Below are positions 51,717 to 61,450 of a stretch of 64,000 nt of DNA, piece after piece. The notes beneath the pieces were generated by a model. It had not been told where the DNA came from. It made no database searches and was given only the letters and a program-made list of their open reading frames with translations. The stretch's first letter is position 1. Each line of letters opens with the position of its first letter. Origin of the DNA: Caballeronia hypogeia (lineage in GTDB: Bacteria; Pseudomonadota; Gammaproteobacteria; Burkholderiales; Burkholderiaceae); NCBI RefSeq assembly GCF_001544875.2, contig NZ_FCOA02000028.1, positions 25,760 through 89,759 on the forward strand, in the 5' to 3' direction. The position numbers and the translations under genes are program-made.

Positions 51717-53576
51717 CTATTTAGACGAATGGACGACGTCGATTTTGAACGCCGCCGCGCCGAACGCGACGGGGCATGAAGGCGCCTCGCTGGCGCACGA
51801 CGGCACGCCCGCGAAGGGCGACGCCGTGAGCGTGCGCTGGGCCGCCGCCGCCTTCTGCGCTTCCACGGAGAGGCGCGCGAACGCGTCGTCGTGCGTCATG
51901 TCGAGCGCGCTGAAGTCGCGCGGCACGGCCGACACGATCGCGATGAAATGATTCGCGCCGACGGGGTCGCCTGCGTCCATCGCCCAGTTCGAGCCCGGCA
52001 GCACGAGGCGCTTCTTCGCCTTGATGCGGTTGTCGGGGTCGAGCGTGTTCGGGAAAAGCTGCATGTAGGCGTTGTCCGGATCGACGACGAACACGTAGAG
52101 ATAGCCATCGCGATTACTGGTGACCGAGAAGCGCAGCCGGTCACGTCCGATGACGGCGCGCGGCTGCGGCACTTCCGCCTTCACGACGATTGACGGATCG
52201 GCGAGCGAGACGATGCGCGCGAATTCGTCGGCGGGGGTGAAGGGCGGCAATGCGGGCGGCGGCGTGACCGGCGTCGATGCGCGGGCCTCGACCGTCGCCG
52301 ACGCCACGGCGGGCGCAGCGGAAGCCGCAATCGACGCGCTCGCGACGTCGACGCCGCTCGCGATCCGGTCGGCCTCGACGATGCCGGGAGGCGCGTGCAT
52401 CAGCAGCTTCGGCACGAAGAAGCCGAGCGCGGCCGCCGCCGCGAGTCCGCACGCCGCGCCGAACATCCAGCCGATGCGCCGCCGCGCGCTGGCCGTCATG
52501 GCGCTCTTGCCGCCGCCTGCGGCGTCCTCGTCGAGCGAAATGCCGAGTTCGGCGGCGAACTGCCGGTCCGTCTGCGGCCGGTTCGCGGGCTGAACGTTGA
52601 GCGCGTGATCGATCGCCTTCAGGAAGCGGTCCGAATAGCGCCCGGCGGCGAGCTTCGCGAGCGGCTGATAGCTGTCCTTGACCATCCGCCCGACGGACGG
52701 CGGCGGTGTTTTCCCGGTGATCGCGAAGTAGACGAGCGCGGCGAGCGCGTAATGATCGGTCCACGGCCCCTGTCGGAGCGACGGCACTTCGGCGTATTGC
52801 TCGATCGGCGCATAGCCCGGCTTGAGGATCACGGTGAGCGCCTGCGTCATGTCTCCGATCACGCGCCGCGCCGCGCCGAAATCCAGCAGCACCGGCCGAT
52901 GCCCTTCGTCCAGCAGGATGATGTTGTCCGGCGCGATATCGCGATGAAAGCAGTTGGCCGCATGCAGGACGGCGAGGGCATCCACGAGCGGCGTGAGCAG
53001 TGTGCGCAGCCAGGCTTCGTCGGGCGGCGTTTTCATGGCCTTGAGCGCGTCGCGCAGCGTCACGCCCTTGTAGTACGGCATCGCCATGTACGCGGTGCCG
53101 TTGGCTTCCCAGAACCGATAAACCTTCACGAGCGACTGATGATCGAAGCGCGCGAGCAGCCGGGCCTCATCGTTGATGAAGCTCTTCAGTCCGGCGCGGA
53201 ACATGCTCTCGTAGCGCGCCGAGCGGACCTGCACCTGCGTCGCGCCGACGCGCGCCGCGAGCGCCGAGGGCATGTACTCCTTGAGCGCGACATGACGATC
53301 GAGCGAGGTATCGAAAGCCAGATAGACGATGCCGAAGCCGCCTTCGCCGATCAGCCCGAGAATCTCGAACTCGCCGAGCCGCGTGCCGGGCGGCAGCACG
53401 TTGTGGGTAGCGGCAGGATCGAAGGCGTGCGGTGCTCCGGGTGCTTCCGGCACGCCCGGCGCGTTCGTGAACGACGACCGCGCGCCGCTCACGATCACCG
53501 TGCGGTCCTCGGCGGCGTTGTTTTCCGTCGCGCCGTCGTCGCGGTCGTCTTCGGGCGCGCGGCCGGTCGCGTTCAT
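51717..53576 (-). CDS. PpkA-like serine/threonine protein kinase with DUF4384 domain
   Basis: A 619-residue kinase. The N-terminal kinase domain has IGEGGFGIVYLAFDTSLDRHVALKEY (P-loop and Lys), HRDIAPDNIILLD (catalytic Asp) and LDFGAARR (DFG), then a membrane helix near residue 360 (IGWMFGAACGLAAAAALGFF) and a periplasmic C-terminal part of DUF4384 type (SVTSNRDGYLYVFVVDPDNAYMQLFPN). PpkA kinases activate T6SS by phosphorylating the Fha protein in the threonine phosphorylation pathway. The start is the ATG overlapping the tagF stop by four bases. Confidence 0.87.
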   Translation of the reverse strand: MNATGRAPEDDRDDGATENNAAEDRTVIVSGARSSFTNAPGVPEAPGAPHAFDPAATHNVLPPGTRLGEFEILGLIGEGGFGIVYLAFDTSLDRHVALKEYMPSALAARVGATQVQVRSARYESMFRAGLKSFINDEARLLARFDHQSLVKVYRFWEANGTAYMAMPYYKGVTLRDALKAMKTPPDEAWLRTLLTPLVDALAVLHAANCFHRDIAPDNIILLDEGHRPVLLDFGAARRVIGDMTQALTVILKPGYAPIEQYAEVPSLRQGPWTDHYALAALVYFAITGKTPPPSVGRMVKDSYQPLAKLAAGRYSDRFLKAIDHALNVQPANRPQTDRQFAAELGISLDEDAAGGGKSAMTASARRRIGWMFGAACGLAAAAALGFFVPKLLMHAPPGIVEADRIASGVDVASASIAASAAPAVASATVEARASTPVTPPPALPPFTPADEFARIVSLADPSIVVKAEVPQPRAVIGRDRLRFSVTSNRDGYLYVFVVDPDNAYMQLFPNTLDPDNRIKAKKRLVLPGSNWAMDAGDPVGANHFIAIVSAVPRDFSALDMTHDDAFARLSVEAQKAAAAQRTLTASPFAGVPSCASEAPSCPVAFGAAAFKIDVVHSSK

Positions 53577-54319
53577 GATCCGCAATCCCGCAGCAGCGTG
53601 GTGAAGAGCGCCGTGTCCGGCAGCCCGTACACGGGCCACACGGTGAACGGGCGCGGCTCGTGATCCGGCGGATCGGCGGCCCTCGCGGCCTGCGCCGAGG
53701 TCCACATGCTCATGCCGTATACCTCGCTCTGCCACGCCGGCGCAAAACTGCGCGCGAGCGTCTCGGGCAGGGCATCGGCCGATTGCACGATCCATGGTTC
53801 GTCGAGCACGGCGGCGCGCGTGGCGGCGCACGACGAGCCGAGCACCGGCACGGGCAGCGCGGCCAGTTGCTCGTCGAGGCGCTCGATGCTGTGATCGAAA
53901 TCGAGCGCGGCGAGCGCCACGGCTTCGATGGCCGAAAGCCATTGCCAGAGCGACGCGATCTCCGTGCCCGTGGCCGGCGCGCACGGCAGCGCCGCCGCGA
54001 CGGTCAGCGGGAAATGCCGCCCGACGCGATCCACCGACGCCATCACCACGCCGGTCCAGCACGAGGCGAGCGTCGGCGCAATGGCGCCCGGCATCGCGAA
54101 GAAGCGCCACACCGGGCACGTCAGATACAGTTCGAGCCAGTCGGCGCCCAGCGCGTGCTGCGTTTCCGCGACGCGCTGCGCGAGCCATGCGTCCCACGGC
54201 GCGACGAAGGCGTCGGAGAGCCGCCGTGCCGCGAAATCGCCGAGCGAGGGCAGCTTGCCGTACCAGCCGGCAATGGCCGTGCCGCCTTCTCCGAGCGTGG
54301 CGCCGAGATCGTCGCTCAT
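53573..54319 (-). CDS. tagF: T6SS-associated protein TagF (ImpM family)
   Basis: A 248-residue TagF/ImpM family protein. Family marks are GWYGKLPSLGDFAARRL at the start and GVVMASVDRVGRHFPLTVA. TagF represses T6SS post-translationally in Pseudomonas, countered by the PpkA pathway. The ATG at 54319 overlaps the tssM stop by four bases, and its own stop overlaps the kinase start, so tssM, tagF and ppkA are translationally coupled. Confidence 0.88.
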   Translation of the reverse strand: MSDDLGATLGEGGTAIAGWYGKLPSLGDFAARRLSDAFVAPWDAWLAQRVAETQHALGADWLELYLTCPVWRFFAMPGAIAPTLASCWTGVVMASVDRVGRHFPLTVAAALPCAPATGTEIASLWQWLSAIEAVALAALDFDHSIERLDEQLAALPVPVLGSSCAATRAAVLDEPWIVQSADALPETLARSFAPAWQSEVYGMSMWTSAQAARAADPPDHEPRPFTVWPVYGLPDTALFTTLLRDCGS

Positions 54320-57300
54320 AGGCGTTCGGGACAGGAGAACTTGCGCAGGTCCGCGAGCCGGAACGGATTCTCGACGCTGCTCGCCGTCACTTCGAAGCGC
54401 GCCTTGCGGCCTTCCACATCGAAGGTCACGACGAAGCGCTCGGGCTGATCGGTCGGCTCCACGTCGAGCCGGTCGAACATGCGGAACAGCGCCCACGGAC
54501 CTTCGAACACCACGTTGCTCGCGCCGCTCGTGGGCGGCGGCGTCAGTTGCAGGCTCACGCGCCCCGAACCGCGCGCGCCGGGCCACTGGATCGTCGTCGC
54601 GATCTGCGGGCCGTGCGCGTAGGTGAGCACCTGCCCGTCGACATCGAGCGTGAAGGAGAGGATCGTCGGGTCCATGTCGAGCGGCTTGAACTTCAGCGTG
54701 AGCGCGGGCGTCTTGCCGCCTGCCGCGAAGAACACGCCGCGTATGGTCGCCGCGCGCTCGAACTGCGCGAGTCCGGCCGGACTGATCTGCGTCGCCGACG
54801 AATCCGATTTCTTGAACGCCCACGGCTTCGCGGAGACATCGACGTCCTGCGCGAGGTTCTTCTGGAAGAAGTCGTCGAACTTGCCGCCGGGCGCGAACAG
54901 CGCGCCGAAATCCTCGGGCAGCACGTCGCGCGCGGAAGCCGGGTTGAACGGATAACGCCCGCCCACCGCGCGCGCGCAGTACGCCGAGATCGACTCCTTC
55001 AAGTCGTCGGTCATGTTCGCGCGCCGCGCCTGCTGCGTCTGCGCGGCGCCCTGGCTGCCGAGATCGAGCAGCGCGGTGCGGATCGGCTCGGGCATGCGCG
55101 CGGCCTGCGTGCGCAGCTTCGCGGGCGCATCCGATGGCGGCGGCGCGGTCTTCTGCTGCAGGGCTTCGTCGGTGGCGCTCAGGTAGGTGTAGATGTCGTT
55201 GATGAGCGCGAGCATCTGCGTGATGGGCGCGGGCTGGCCGCCGCCCGGGCTCGTGACCAGCGCGCGCAGCCCGCTGAAGCGATCGTCGACGATGCTTTCC
55301 AGCCGCGTGCCCGGCGCGACCGGCGCGATGCGCGTGGGGTCCGGCCCGCCGATGATGCTCAGCAATTGCTGGCGCGCCGCGCTGATCTTGTCGGTGGCCT
55401 TGTCGACGACGGTGGTTTCGCTTTCGGGCTTCGCGGCCAGCGTGGTTTCGCGCGAGGCGGCCTTGATGAGCATTGCGAGCGGCGAATCCGGCGCGGACAG
55501 AATGCGCGCGATCTGCACCGACTGAGTCAGATTGTCCGAACGCACGATGCGCACGTCGTTCAGGAAGTCGGTCCAGGCGCGCGCGTAGTCCTGCAGATAG
55601 AGCAGGCGCACGTCTTCGGTCAGACGCTGCATCGCCGCCGGATCGCCGCGCGGCAGACCGCTCTGGTCGCGAATGCCGAGCACCCACGGCTGTTCTGCGG
55701 CGAGCTGGACCGACACCTGATCGACGGCCTTCAGAAACGCCTTGTGATAGCCGTCGAACGAATACAGACCGGGCACGCCGCTCGTGAGCGGCTTGCCGCT
55801 CGCGCGCACGAACACGAGCGATGCGTTCGGCCCGGCCGCGCGCGCCACGGTGAATTCCGGAAAGTCCGCGCCCACGCCCTGCTGCTTCACGCGCCCGTAC
55901 ACGCGCTGCGCGAGCGTGCTGGTGGCGAGCATCGCGCGCACATGGGCGACGAGGCGTTCGTCGAAGGGTAGATTCGGATGGACGACGCCGCGCGCGAGCA
56001 AGGTGTCGAGATGCGCGGCGAGCGCGGCGCGCTGGTCGTTGCCGACTTCGCGCGGCAAGGTGCGGTCCCAGTCGGTGAGGATCCAGGTCTTGAGCGCATC
56101 GGCATCCTGGTGATCGGGCTGGTTCATCATCAGATACGCCTTCAGCGATTCATACGCGTAGCCCGCATTCGACGGATTCGCACTGCGCGCCTGCTCCTCG
56201 ATGCGCGCCGCGAGCTTGGGCAGGAACAGATCGTCGAGCAGGCGCTCGTAGGCGTCGTTGGCGGCGGCGTCGAGCTTCGCGCCTTGCCACAGGCCGAATT
56301 GCATCGCGAGCGGCGGATGCGCGGCATCGACCTGCGGCGTCGAGGCGAGACTGCGCACCGCCGAGAGCAGCGGCAGCAGCGCGACGATGTTCGCGTTCGC
56401 GGCCGTGGTGCCCGCCGCCGCCTGCTTCGCGAGTTGCGCGGTCTGCTCGACGCTCGCCACGTAAGCGCGGTTGCGCAGATAGCTCGTGCCCCACAGCGTG
56501 AGCGCGCACGCGCTCACCGCCGCGATCGCCGCGTAGGCCGAAAGCCGCCACAGATGCCGCCGCCGCGCCCATTGCAGATTCGATCCGGCGAGCCCCTGTT
56601 CCGCGAACACGACCTGCGTGAGCAGACGTTCGAGAAAGAAGCTGCGCCCGCTCGACGCACGCACCGGCTGCATGCCGCGTTCGATGCCGAACGCGCGCGC
56701 AAGCGATCCCATCACGCGATCGATGGGCGTGCCTTCCTGCGTGCCGCTCGTGAAATAGACGCCGCGCACGAGCGGAATGTCGTCGTGCTTCGACTGCACG
56801 AAGGTCGCGCGCAAGGCCTCGGCGAGCACGGGTTTCAGCGCGGCGAACTGCTGCGGAAAGCCCATGATCGCGGCTCGCTGCGCGAGGCCGGTCTCCGTGT
56901 TCAGACGCTCGGGCAGACGCGCGACGAGACGCGCTTCGAGCGCATCGAGCTCGGCGTCGATGCGCGCGGCGAAATCGCTTTCACTGAGCGGATGCTTCGG
57001 ATCGTACGGAAAGGTGAAGCCGAAGATTTGCGCGCGCTCTTCCTTCGAGAGGTCCGCGAAAAACTCCGTGAAGCCCGCGAGCAGGTCCGTCTTGGTGACG
57101 AGCACGTAGACCGGAAAGCGCGTGCGGAACGCCTGCATCAGCTCGCGCATGCGCGCGCGCAGCGTGCCGGCCATGTCCTGCGCGCTCGCGGGCGTCGCGG
57201 CGAGCAGGTCGGGCACGGCGAGCGTCATCAGCACGCCGTTGATCGGCTGGCGCGGACGCGTCTTGCGTAGCAGCGCGAGGAAGCCCTGCCACGCGGTCTG

Positions 57301-57942
57301 ATCGGTGTCGCGGTCGCTTTCCTGCGTGGTGTAGCGGCCGGCGGTGTCGATGAGAACGGCGTCGTCGGTGAACCACCAGTCGCAGTTGCGCGTGCCGCCG
57401 ACGCCGCGAATCTTGTCGGTGCCGAAACGCTCGGCCAGCGGAAAACGCAGGCCGGAATGCACCAGCGCCGTGGTCTTGCCCGCACCCGGCGCGCCGATGA
57501 ACATGTACCACGGCAACTGATACAGATACTGCCTGCCCGACAGCGTGATCCAGTCGCGCCAGCCCGGCTTTTTTCCCGACGCGGTGATGCGCGCGTCGCG
57601 CAGCGCGGCGAGCGCTTCGTCGAAGCGTTTGGCGAGCGTCGCGACTTCCGCTTCGCCGGGCGTGGGTGCGGCGGCGCTGCGCGCGATCTCGGGCGGCGGC
57701 GCGAGCCCGGCGGAAAGCGCGGCCTGCGTGCGCCGCGCGCGCCATGCGACCCACAGATGACGCAGCACCAGCAGCAACACGACGCAGCCCATTGCGATGA
57801 AGCGCGCCTCGTGCGTTTCGAGCGGATACTTGCCCGCGATCGACACGAGCGGCCCCGCGATCCATATCGCGCCGGACACGAGCAGCAACCCGAGCGCGAG
57901 CAACAGCAGCGGATGGAAGATGATCTTCAGGAGCGTCTTCAT
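54316..57942 (-). CDS. tssM: T6SS membrane complex protein TssM (IcmF)
   Basis: A 1208-residue inner-membrane protein. Two N-terminal membrane helices (about 10-30 and 48-65), a cytoplasmic NTPase with Walker A GAPGAGKT (150-157) and a membrane helix near 450, then a large periplasmic domain that contacts TssJ. It spans the periplasm and anchors the T6SS. It lies 2 bp after tssL. Confidence 0.93.
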   Translation of the reverse strand: MKTLLKIIFHPLLLLALGLLLVSGAIWIAGPLVSIAGKYPLETHEARFIAMGCVVLLLVLRHLWVAWRARRTQAALSAGLAPPPEIARSAAAPTPGEAEVATLAKRFDEALAALRDARITASGKKPGWRDWITLSGRQYLYQLPWYMFIGAPGAGKTTALVHSGLRFPLAERFGTDKIRGVGGTRNCDWWFTDDAVLIDTAGRYTTQESDRDTDQTAWQGFLALLRKTRPRQPINGVLMTLAVPDLLAATPASAQDMAGTLRARMRELMQAFRTRFPVYVLVTKTDLLAGFTEFFADLSKEERAQIFGFTFPYDPKHPLSESDFAARIDAELDALEARLVARLPERLNTETGLAQRAAIMGFPQQFAALKPVLAEALRATFVQSKHDDIPLVRGVYFTSGTQEGTPIDRVMGSLARAFGIERGMQPVRASSGRSFFLERLLTQVVFAEQGLAGSNLQWARRRHLWRLSAYAAIAAVSACALTLWGTSYLRNRAYVASVEQTAQLAKQAAAGTTAANANIVALLPLLSAVRSLASTPQVDAAHPPLAMQFGLWQGAKLDAAANDAYERLLDDLFLPKLAARIEEQARSANPSNAGYAYESLKAYLMMNQPDHQDADALKTWILTDWDRTLPREVGNDQRAALAAHLDTLLARGVVHPNLPFDERLVAHVRAMLATSTLAQRVYGRVKQQGVGADFPEFTVARAAGPNASLVFVRASGKPLTSGVPGLYSFDGYHKAFLKAVDQVSVQLAAEQPWVLGIRDQSGLPRGDPAAMQRLTEDVRLLYLQDYARAWTDFLNDVRIVRSDNLTQSVQIARILSAPDSPLAMLIKAASRETTLAAKPESETTVVDKATDKISAARQQLLSIIGGPDPTRIAPVAPGTRLESIVDDRFSGLRALVTSPGGGQPAPITQMLALINDIYTYLSATDEALQQKTAPPPSDAPAKLRTQAARMPEPIRTALLDLGSQGAAQTQQARRANMTDDLKESISAYCARAVGGRYPFNPASARDVLPEDFGALFAPGGKFDDFFQKNLAQDVDVSAKPWAFKKSDSSATQISPAGLAQFERAATIRGVFFAAGGKTPALTLKFKPLDMDPTILSFTLDVDGQVLTYAHGPQIATTIQWPGARGSGRVSLQLTPPPTSGASNVVFEGPWALFRMFDRLDVEPTDQPERFVVTFDVEGRKARFEVTASSVENPFRLADLRKFSCPERL

Positions 57943-57944
57943 GT

Positions 57945-59255
57945 TCAGGATCCCGGCTTCGCGAACAGCGTGATTTCGACGCGCCGGTTGCGCGCGCGGC
58001 CGGCGGGCGAATCATTGGGCGCGACGGGATCGGCTTCGCCTTTGCCTTCGGCCTTCAGGCGGGCGTCCGGCACGGTGGCCGCGAGCAGATCGCGCACGTT
58101 CGCGGCGCGCTCCTGCGAGAGTTCCCAGTTCGACGGATACCGCGCCGAGCGGATCGGCCGGTCGTCGGTGTGGCCGGTGACGAGCACGTTGCCCGGCACC
58201 GCCTTGAGCGCCGCCGCGATCTGTCCGATGAGCGGCCGCACCTGCTCCGATACCTCCGCGCTGCCGGGCTTGAAGACGTTGTCGCCATGCAGCGTGACGA
58301 CCGAGCGATCGACGCGATCATCGACGGCGAGCTGGCCATCGCGGATCTCCTGCGCGAGCAACTCGGCCAGACGCGGCCTGGCCGCCTGCGTGACGACCAG
58401 CGGCCGCTGCGCGCCCGCGCGGATCGAGGCGAGCGTGCTGAACGCGGGATCGGACAGTTGTCCCAGACGGAAGCTCATCGCCAGATACGCGAGCGCGAGC
58501 ATCAGCAGCGCGAACGCGCCGACGACCCATACGGGCAGCACGTCGGTGGTGCGTCGGCGCGTCGTGGGCACGCCTTGCCAGTGCGGCGAGAGCGCGCGCT
58601 CCGGCTCGCCGCGCTCCTTGCGGATCAGCTGATAGAGCCGCGTGCGGATCGCATCGAGCGCCTGCCTGCCCTGCGCCGCGACGCGATAACGCCCCTCGAA
58701 GCCGAGCGCGAGCACCATGCTCGCCAGCTCCAGCAGATGCAGATGTTGCGCGGGCTTCTGCGCGAGACGCGCGAGCAGTTGAAACACCTTCTCGCCGCCC
58801 CAAGCCTCGTTGTGGAAGGTGACGAGCAGGCTCTGGCGCGCCCACACGCCCGCGCCCCACGGCGTGCCCGATGCGGCTTCGTCGAGCATCGTGCAGACGA
58901 TGTAGCGCGCCGCCGTCACCTGTTCCGCCGCGACGCCGTTCACGCGCGCCTGCGCCTCGAAGCGGCGCACGCCGGCCGCGAGCGAATCGCGCAGCGCGGC
59001 GGGATCGGCGCAGGCGCTCATTGCGCGGATGCGCGGCGCGAGCTGCAACAGCGGCGCGCACGCGGCGACCAGCGGATTGACGGCGCCGCCCTGCGCGAAG
59101 GCCGCGTCGAAGGCATGCGCGTCGGCATCGGGCGAGCTCGCGCCGGGCGTGAACGGACCCTGCGTGTTCCCGGTGCGGCGACGCGCGCCGGGATTGGGCT
59201 TGATCATCGTCTGGTCGGATTCGAATCCGGCGAAAGGATCGTCGTCGTTCGTCAT
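57945..59255 (-). CDS. tssL: T6SS membrane complex protein TssL with OmpA-like domain
   Basis: A 436-residue 'evolved' TssL. The cytoplasmic DotU domain (about 40-235: ARYIVCTMLDEAASGTPWG, ESLLVTFHNEAWGG-like) is followed by one membrane helix (about 245-265) and an OmpA/MotB-type peptidoglycan-binding domain (VLVTGHTDDRPIRS, YPSNWELSQERAANV, NRRVEITL). With TssM and TssJ it forms the trans-envelope complex. Confidence 0.93.
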   Translation of the reverse strand: MTNDDDPFAGFESDQTMIKPNPGARRRTGNTQGPFTPGASSPDADAHAFDAAFAQGGAVNPLVAACAPLLQLAPRIRAMSACADPAALRDSLAAGVRRFEAQARVNGVAAEQVTAARYIVCTMLDEAASGTPWGAGVWARQSLLVTFHNEAWGGEKVFQLLARLAQKPAQHLHLLELASMVLALGFEGRYRVAAQGRQALDAIRTRLYQLIRKERGEPERALSPHWQGVPTTRRRTTDVLPVWVVGAFALLMLALAYLAMSFRLGQLSDPAFSTLASIRAGAQRPLVVTQAARPRLAELLAQEIRDGQLAVDDRVDRSVVTLHGDNVFKPGSAEVSEQVRPLIGQIAAALKAVPGNVLVTGHTDDRPIRSARYPSNWELSQERAANVRDLLAATVPDARLKAEGKGEADPVAPNDSPAGRARNRRVEITLFAKPGS

Positions 59256-59276
59256 GTCGTCAGAGCACCTGAATGA

Positions 59277-60626
59277 TCAATGGCGGATGGCCCAGCACTC
59301 CAGTTCCAGCGCCGGAAACTCGCCCGCGATGTACATCGCGAGGTTCCCGGTCTGCTCCAGCTCCTTCCACAGCTCGCCGCCCCGATCCAGCTCGAAATAC
59401 GAATAACCCGCGTGAAACGGAATCTGGCGCGGCGCGACCGGCATGGCGCGCAATTCGATGCCCGGCAGCGCGAGATTCACCAGATCGCGCAGCTTTTCGG
59501 CGGGCGCGACTTTCACCTGCGTCGGGAAGCGCGTGCGCAGCGCTTCGCCCGGCATCTGCGCGCTCGCGGCGAGCACGAAGCCCGCGGTGCGCAGCAGATC
59601 GAGATCGTTGATGACGGCCACGCGCACGCCGGGCTTGCGGCTCTGCAATTCGATCGCGATGGCGTTCGGCTCCGGCACCTGCGCGAGCAGTTGCCGCACG
59701 TCGCGCATGAGCGGCTCGAAGGAGCTGGCGAGATCGTCGTGGCGATACGGCGGATAGGCGAGCACGCGGCGGCGTTCGTCGAAGGCGGCGAGATCGCCCG
59801 CGAGCGCGAGTGTCGTCTGATACAGGCGTTCGGGATGCAGCAACGGCACTTGCAGCAGATGCGCGAACTGCGGCTCGAAGCGGTTGAGCGTTTGCAGCAG
59901 CAGGAAATCGGCGATCTCGGAGACGCCGCCGCGCCCCGGATTCGCGATATGCCGCGCGAGCCGGTCCGCATGCTGATGCAGCAGCCCGGCGATTTCCTGC
60001 GCGTGGCCGAGCAGACGCGCATCGGCGAGTGCGTGGAGCATCGGCGGAACGTAGCCTGCGTCGAGCATCACGCGGTTGTCCGCGCGCCGCTCCAGCACGC
60101 GCGCAATGCCGATGTTCGCGAAGGCGTCGGTGGCGTCGCGCGCGAGCATGAGCCGCAGGTTCGGCGCGCCCACGCGCATGTCGGCGACGCGGTCGGTGCT
60201 GGTGGTGACGTCGGCGACGGAAGTGTCGGTGGTGCGGTAGCGCAATGCGTCGGTGTGGCCGTTGATCGCGGAGGCCGTGCCGTCGGGATCGAACTCTTTC
60301 GCGCCGGAGCGTTCCAGCGGCAGCGCGAGCAGCACGGTTTCGTCACGCGTGCCGGCGGGGATGTCGAGCGGCGGCGGCGCGGGGAAGTCGTCGGGAAAGG
60401 AGAACGCGGTGCCGTCGGGCAGCACGCCGAACGCGGACGCGAGCGCGATCTTGCCGAGGCCGAGCGCGACGTCGTCGAGCATGATCGACGCCCAGCCCCA
60501 CGACCAGGCTTCGGTCGCGCGCGCATGCGAGCGCACGAGATGCTCGATGAAGCGGTCGTGTTGCTGGAAATGCTGAGGTTCGAGAAACAGCCCCTCGGAC
60601 CAGATCATGCGTTGGTGCCAGGTCAT
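59277..60626 (-). CDS. tssK: T6SS baseplate adaptor TssK
   Basis: A 449-residue TssK, linking baseplate and membrane complex. Family marks: MTWHQRMIWSEGLFLEPQHFQQHDRF at the start, the GTRDETVLLALP segment and the C-terminal ELDRGGELWKELEQTGNLAMYI. The start at 60626 is chosen because the family begins here; the longer frame is unsupported. It is 118 bp after tssJ, a gap with no gene. Confidence 0.93.
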   Translation of the reverse strand: MTWHQRMIWSEGLFLEPQHFQQHDRFIEHLVRSHARATEAWSWGWASIMLDDVALGLGKIALASAFGVLPDGTAFSFPDDFPAPPPLDIPAGTRDETVLLALPLERSGAKEFDPDGTASAINGHTDALRYRTTDTSVADVTTSTDRVADMRVGAPNLRLMLARDATDAFANIGIARVLERRADNRVMLDAGYVPPMLHALADARLLGHAQEIAGLLHQHADRLARHIANPGRGGVSEIADFLLLQTLNRFEPQFAHLLQVPLLHPERLYQTTLALAGDLAAFDERRRVLAYPPYRHDDLASSFEPLMRDVRQLLAQVPEPNAIAIELQSRKPGVRVAVINDLDLLRTAGFVLAASAQMPGEALRTRFPTQVKVAPAEKLRDLVNLALPGIELRAMPVAPRQIPFHAGYSYFELDRGGELWKELEQTGNLAMYIAGEFPALELECWAIRH

Positions 60627-60744
60627 GGTGGCGTATCCGCATTGTGGGTTGGGCGTCATGCTCGCGCAGTGCCGGAAGGCGGCGCGAGCGCTTCGCTCAT
60701 AGAACGATTCAGACGGGCGAATTTGGAACGGCGCGTTGCCGGCT

Positions 60745-61299
60745 TCACTTCGCTTTCTTTTTCTTCGACGTCGGCGGTGCGGGCGCGGGTTGCGCCGCGA
60801 TCGACACATCTGCTGCATCAATACGCACGCTCATGATCGTCGTCTGATTCGGCGGCACGGGTGCGGTGGCGCGCCATCTCGAGCGCTCGATATCGCGATA
60901 AGCCGCCACGACCGCGATGAACTTCGTGCCCGGCTGCACGGGCTGCTCCACGCTCTGCTTCTCACCCGGCCTGAGCAGGAACTCGTTTTTCGCATTGAGA
61001 TCCGCGCCGAGCGTCGCCTGGTCCTTGCCATAGAGCGTGAAGAAATCGGCGCTGTCGAAGGCGGACGTCGCCTTCAGTTCGTACACGCGCACGAGCACGG
61101 GCGACGGACGTCCGTTCTGATCCGGATTCACACGATCGACGGCGTTCACGTCGATATGCACGACGGTCGGCGGCGGCGGCGGAGGCGGCGGCGCCGACTT
61201 GCACCCCGCGACGGCCAAAGCGCACAAGAGAACAACCCGCACGCCGCGCCACGCCGCAACAAGGCGCAGGAAGCCCGAAATCACCTCGACGTTTTTCAT
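60745..61299 (-). CDS. tssJ: T6SS outer-membrane lipoprotein TssJ
   Basis: A 184-residue lipoprotein (VLLCALAVAGCKSAPPPPPPPP, lipobox Cys34 or nearby), with the mature TssJ beta-sandwich (VVHIDVNAVDRVNPDQNGRP, LVRVYELKATSAFDSADFFTLYG). It binds the TssM periplasmic domain. First gene of the operon; start at 61299 is preferred over 61329. C-terminal Lys-rich tail (KKKKAK). Confidence 0.92.
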   Translation of the reverse strand: MKNVEVISGFLRLVAAWRGVRVVLLCALAVAGCKSAPPPPPPPPTVVHIDVNAVDRVNPDQNGRPSPVLVRVYELKATSAFDSADFFTLYGKDQATLGADLNAKNEFLLRPGEKQSVEQPVQPGTKFIAVVAAYRDIERSRWRATAPVPPNQTTIMSVRIDAADVSIAAQPAPAPPTSKKKKAK

Positions 61300-61340
61300 G
61301 ATTCGTCCATATGCCCGCCGACACGGCATCAGACGAACGA

Positions 61341-61418
61341 AGCCAGCGCATTTTTCAAATCGGCCGCGGTGGTTCGTCTACTCGTGACACCGCCGCGAAC
61401 GCTGGCTGCTCGCGGCGG
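61341..61418. promoter_or_regulatory. inverted repeats in the divergent tssJ/CHAT promoter region
   Basis: AGCCAGCG (61341-61348) is matched by CGCTGGCT (61400-61407), and CCGCCGCG (61390-61397) by CGCGGCGG (61411-61418). They lie in the 151-bp region between tssJ and the CHAT gene, so a regulator could act on both. Some repetition is expected in such GC-rich DNA. Confidence 0.3.
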
Positions 61419-61450
61419 AACAAAGCCGGGGTCCATCGAGGAGCGCATCT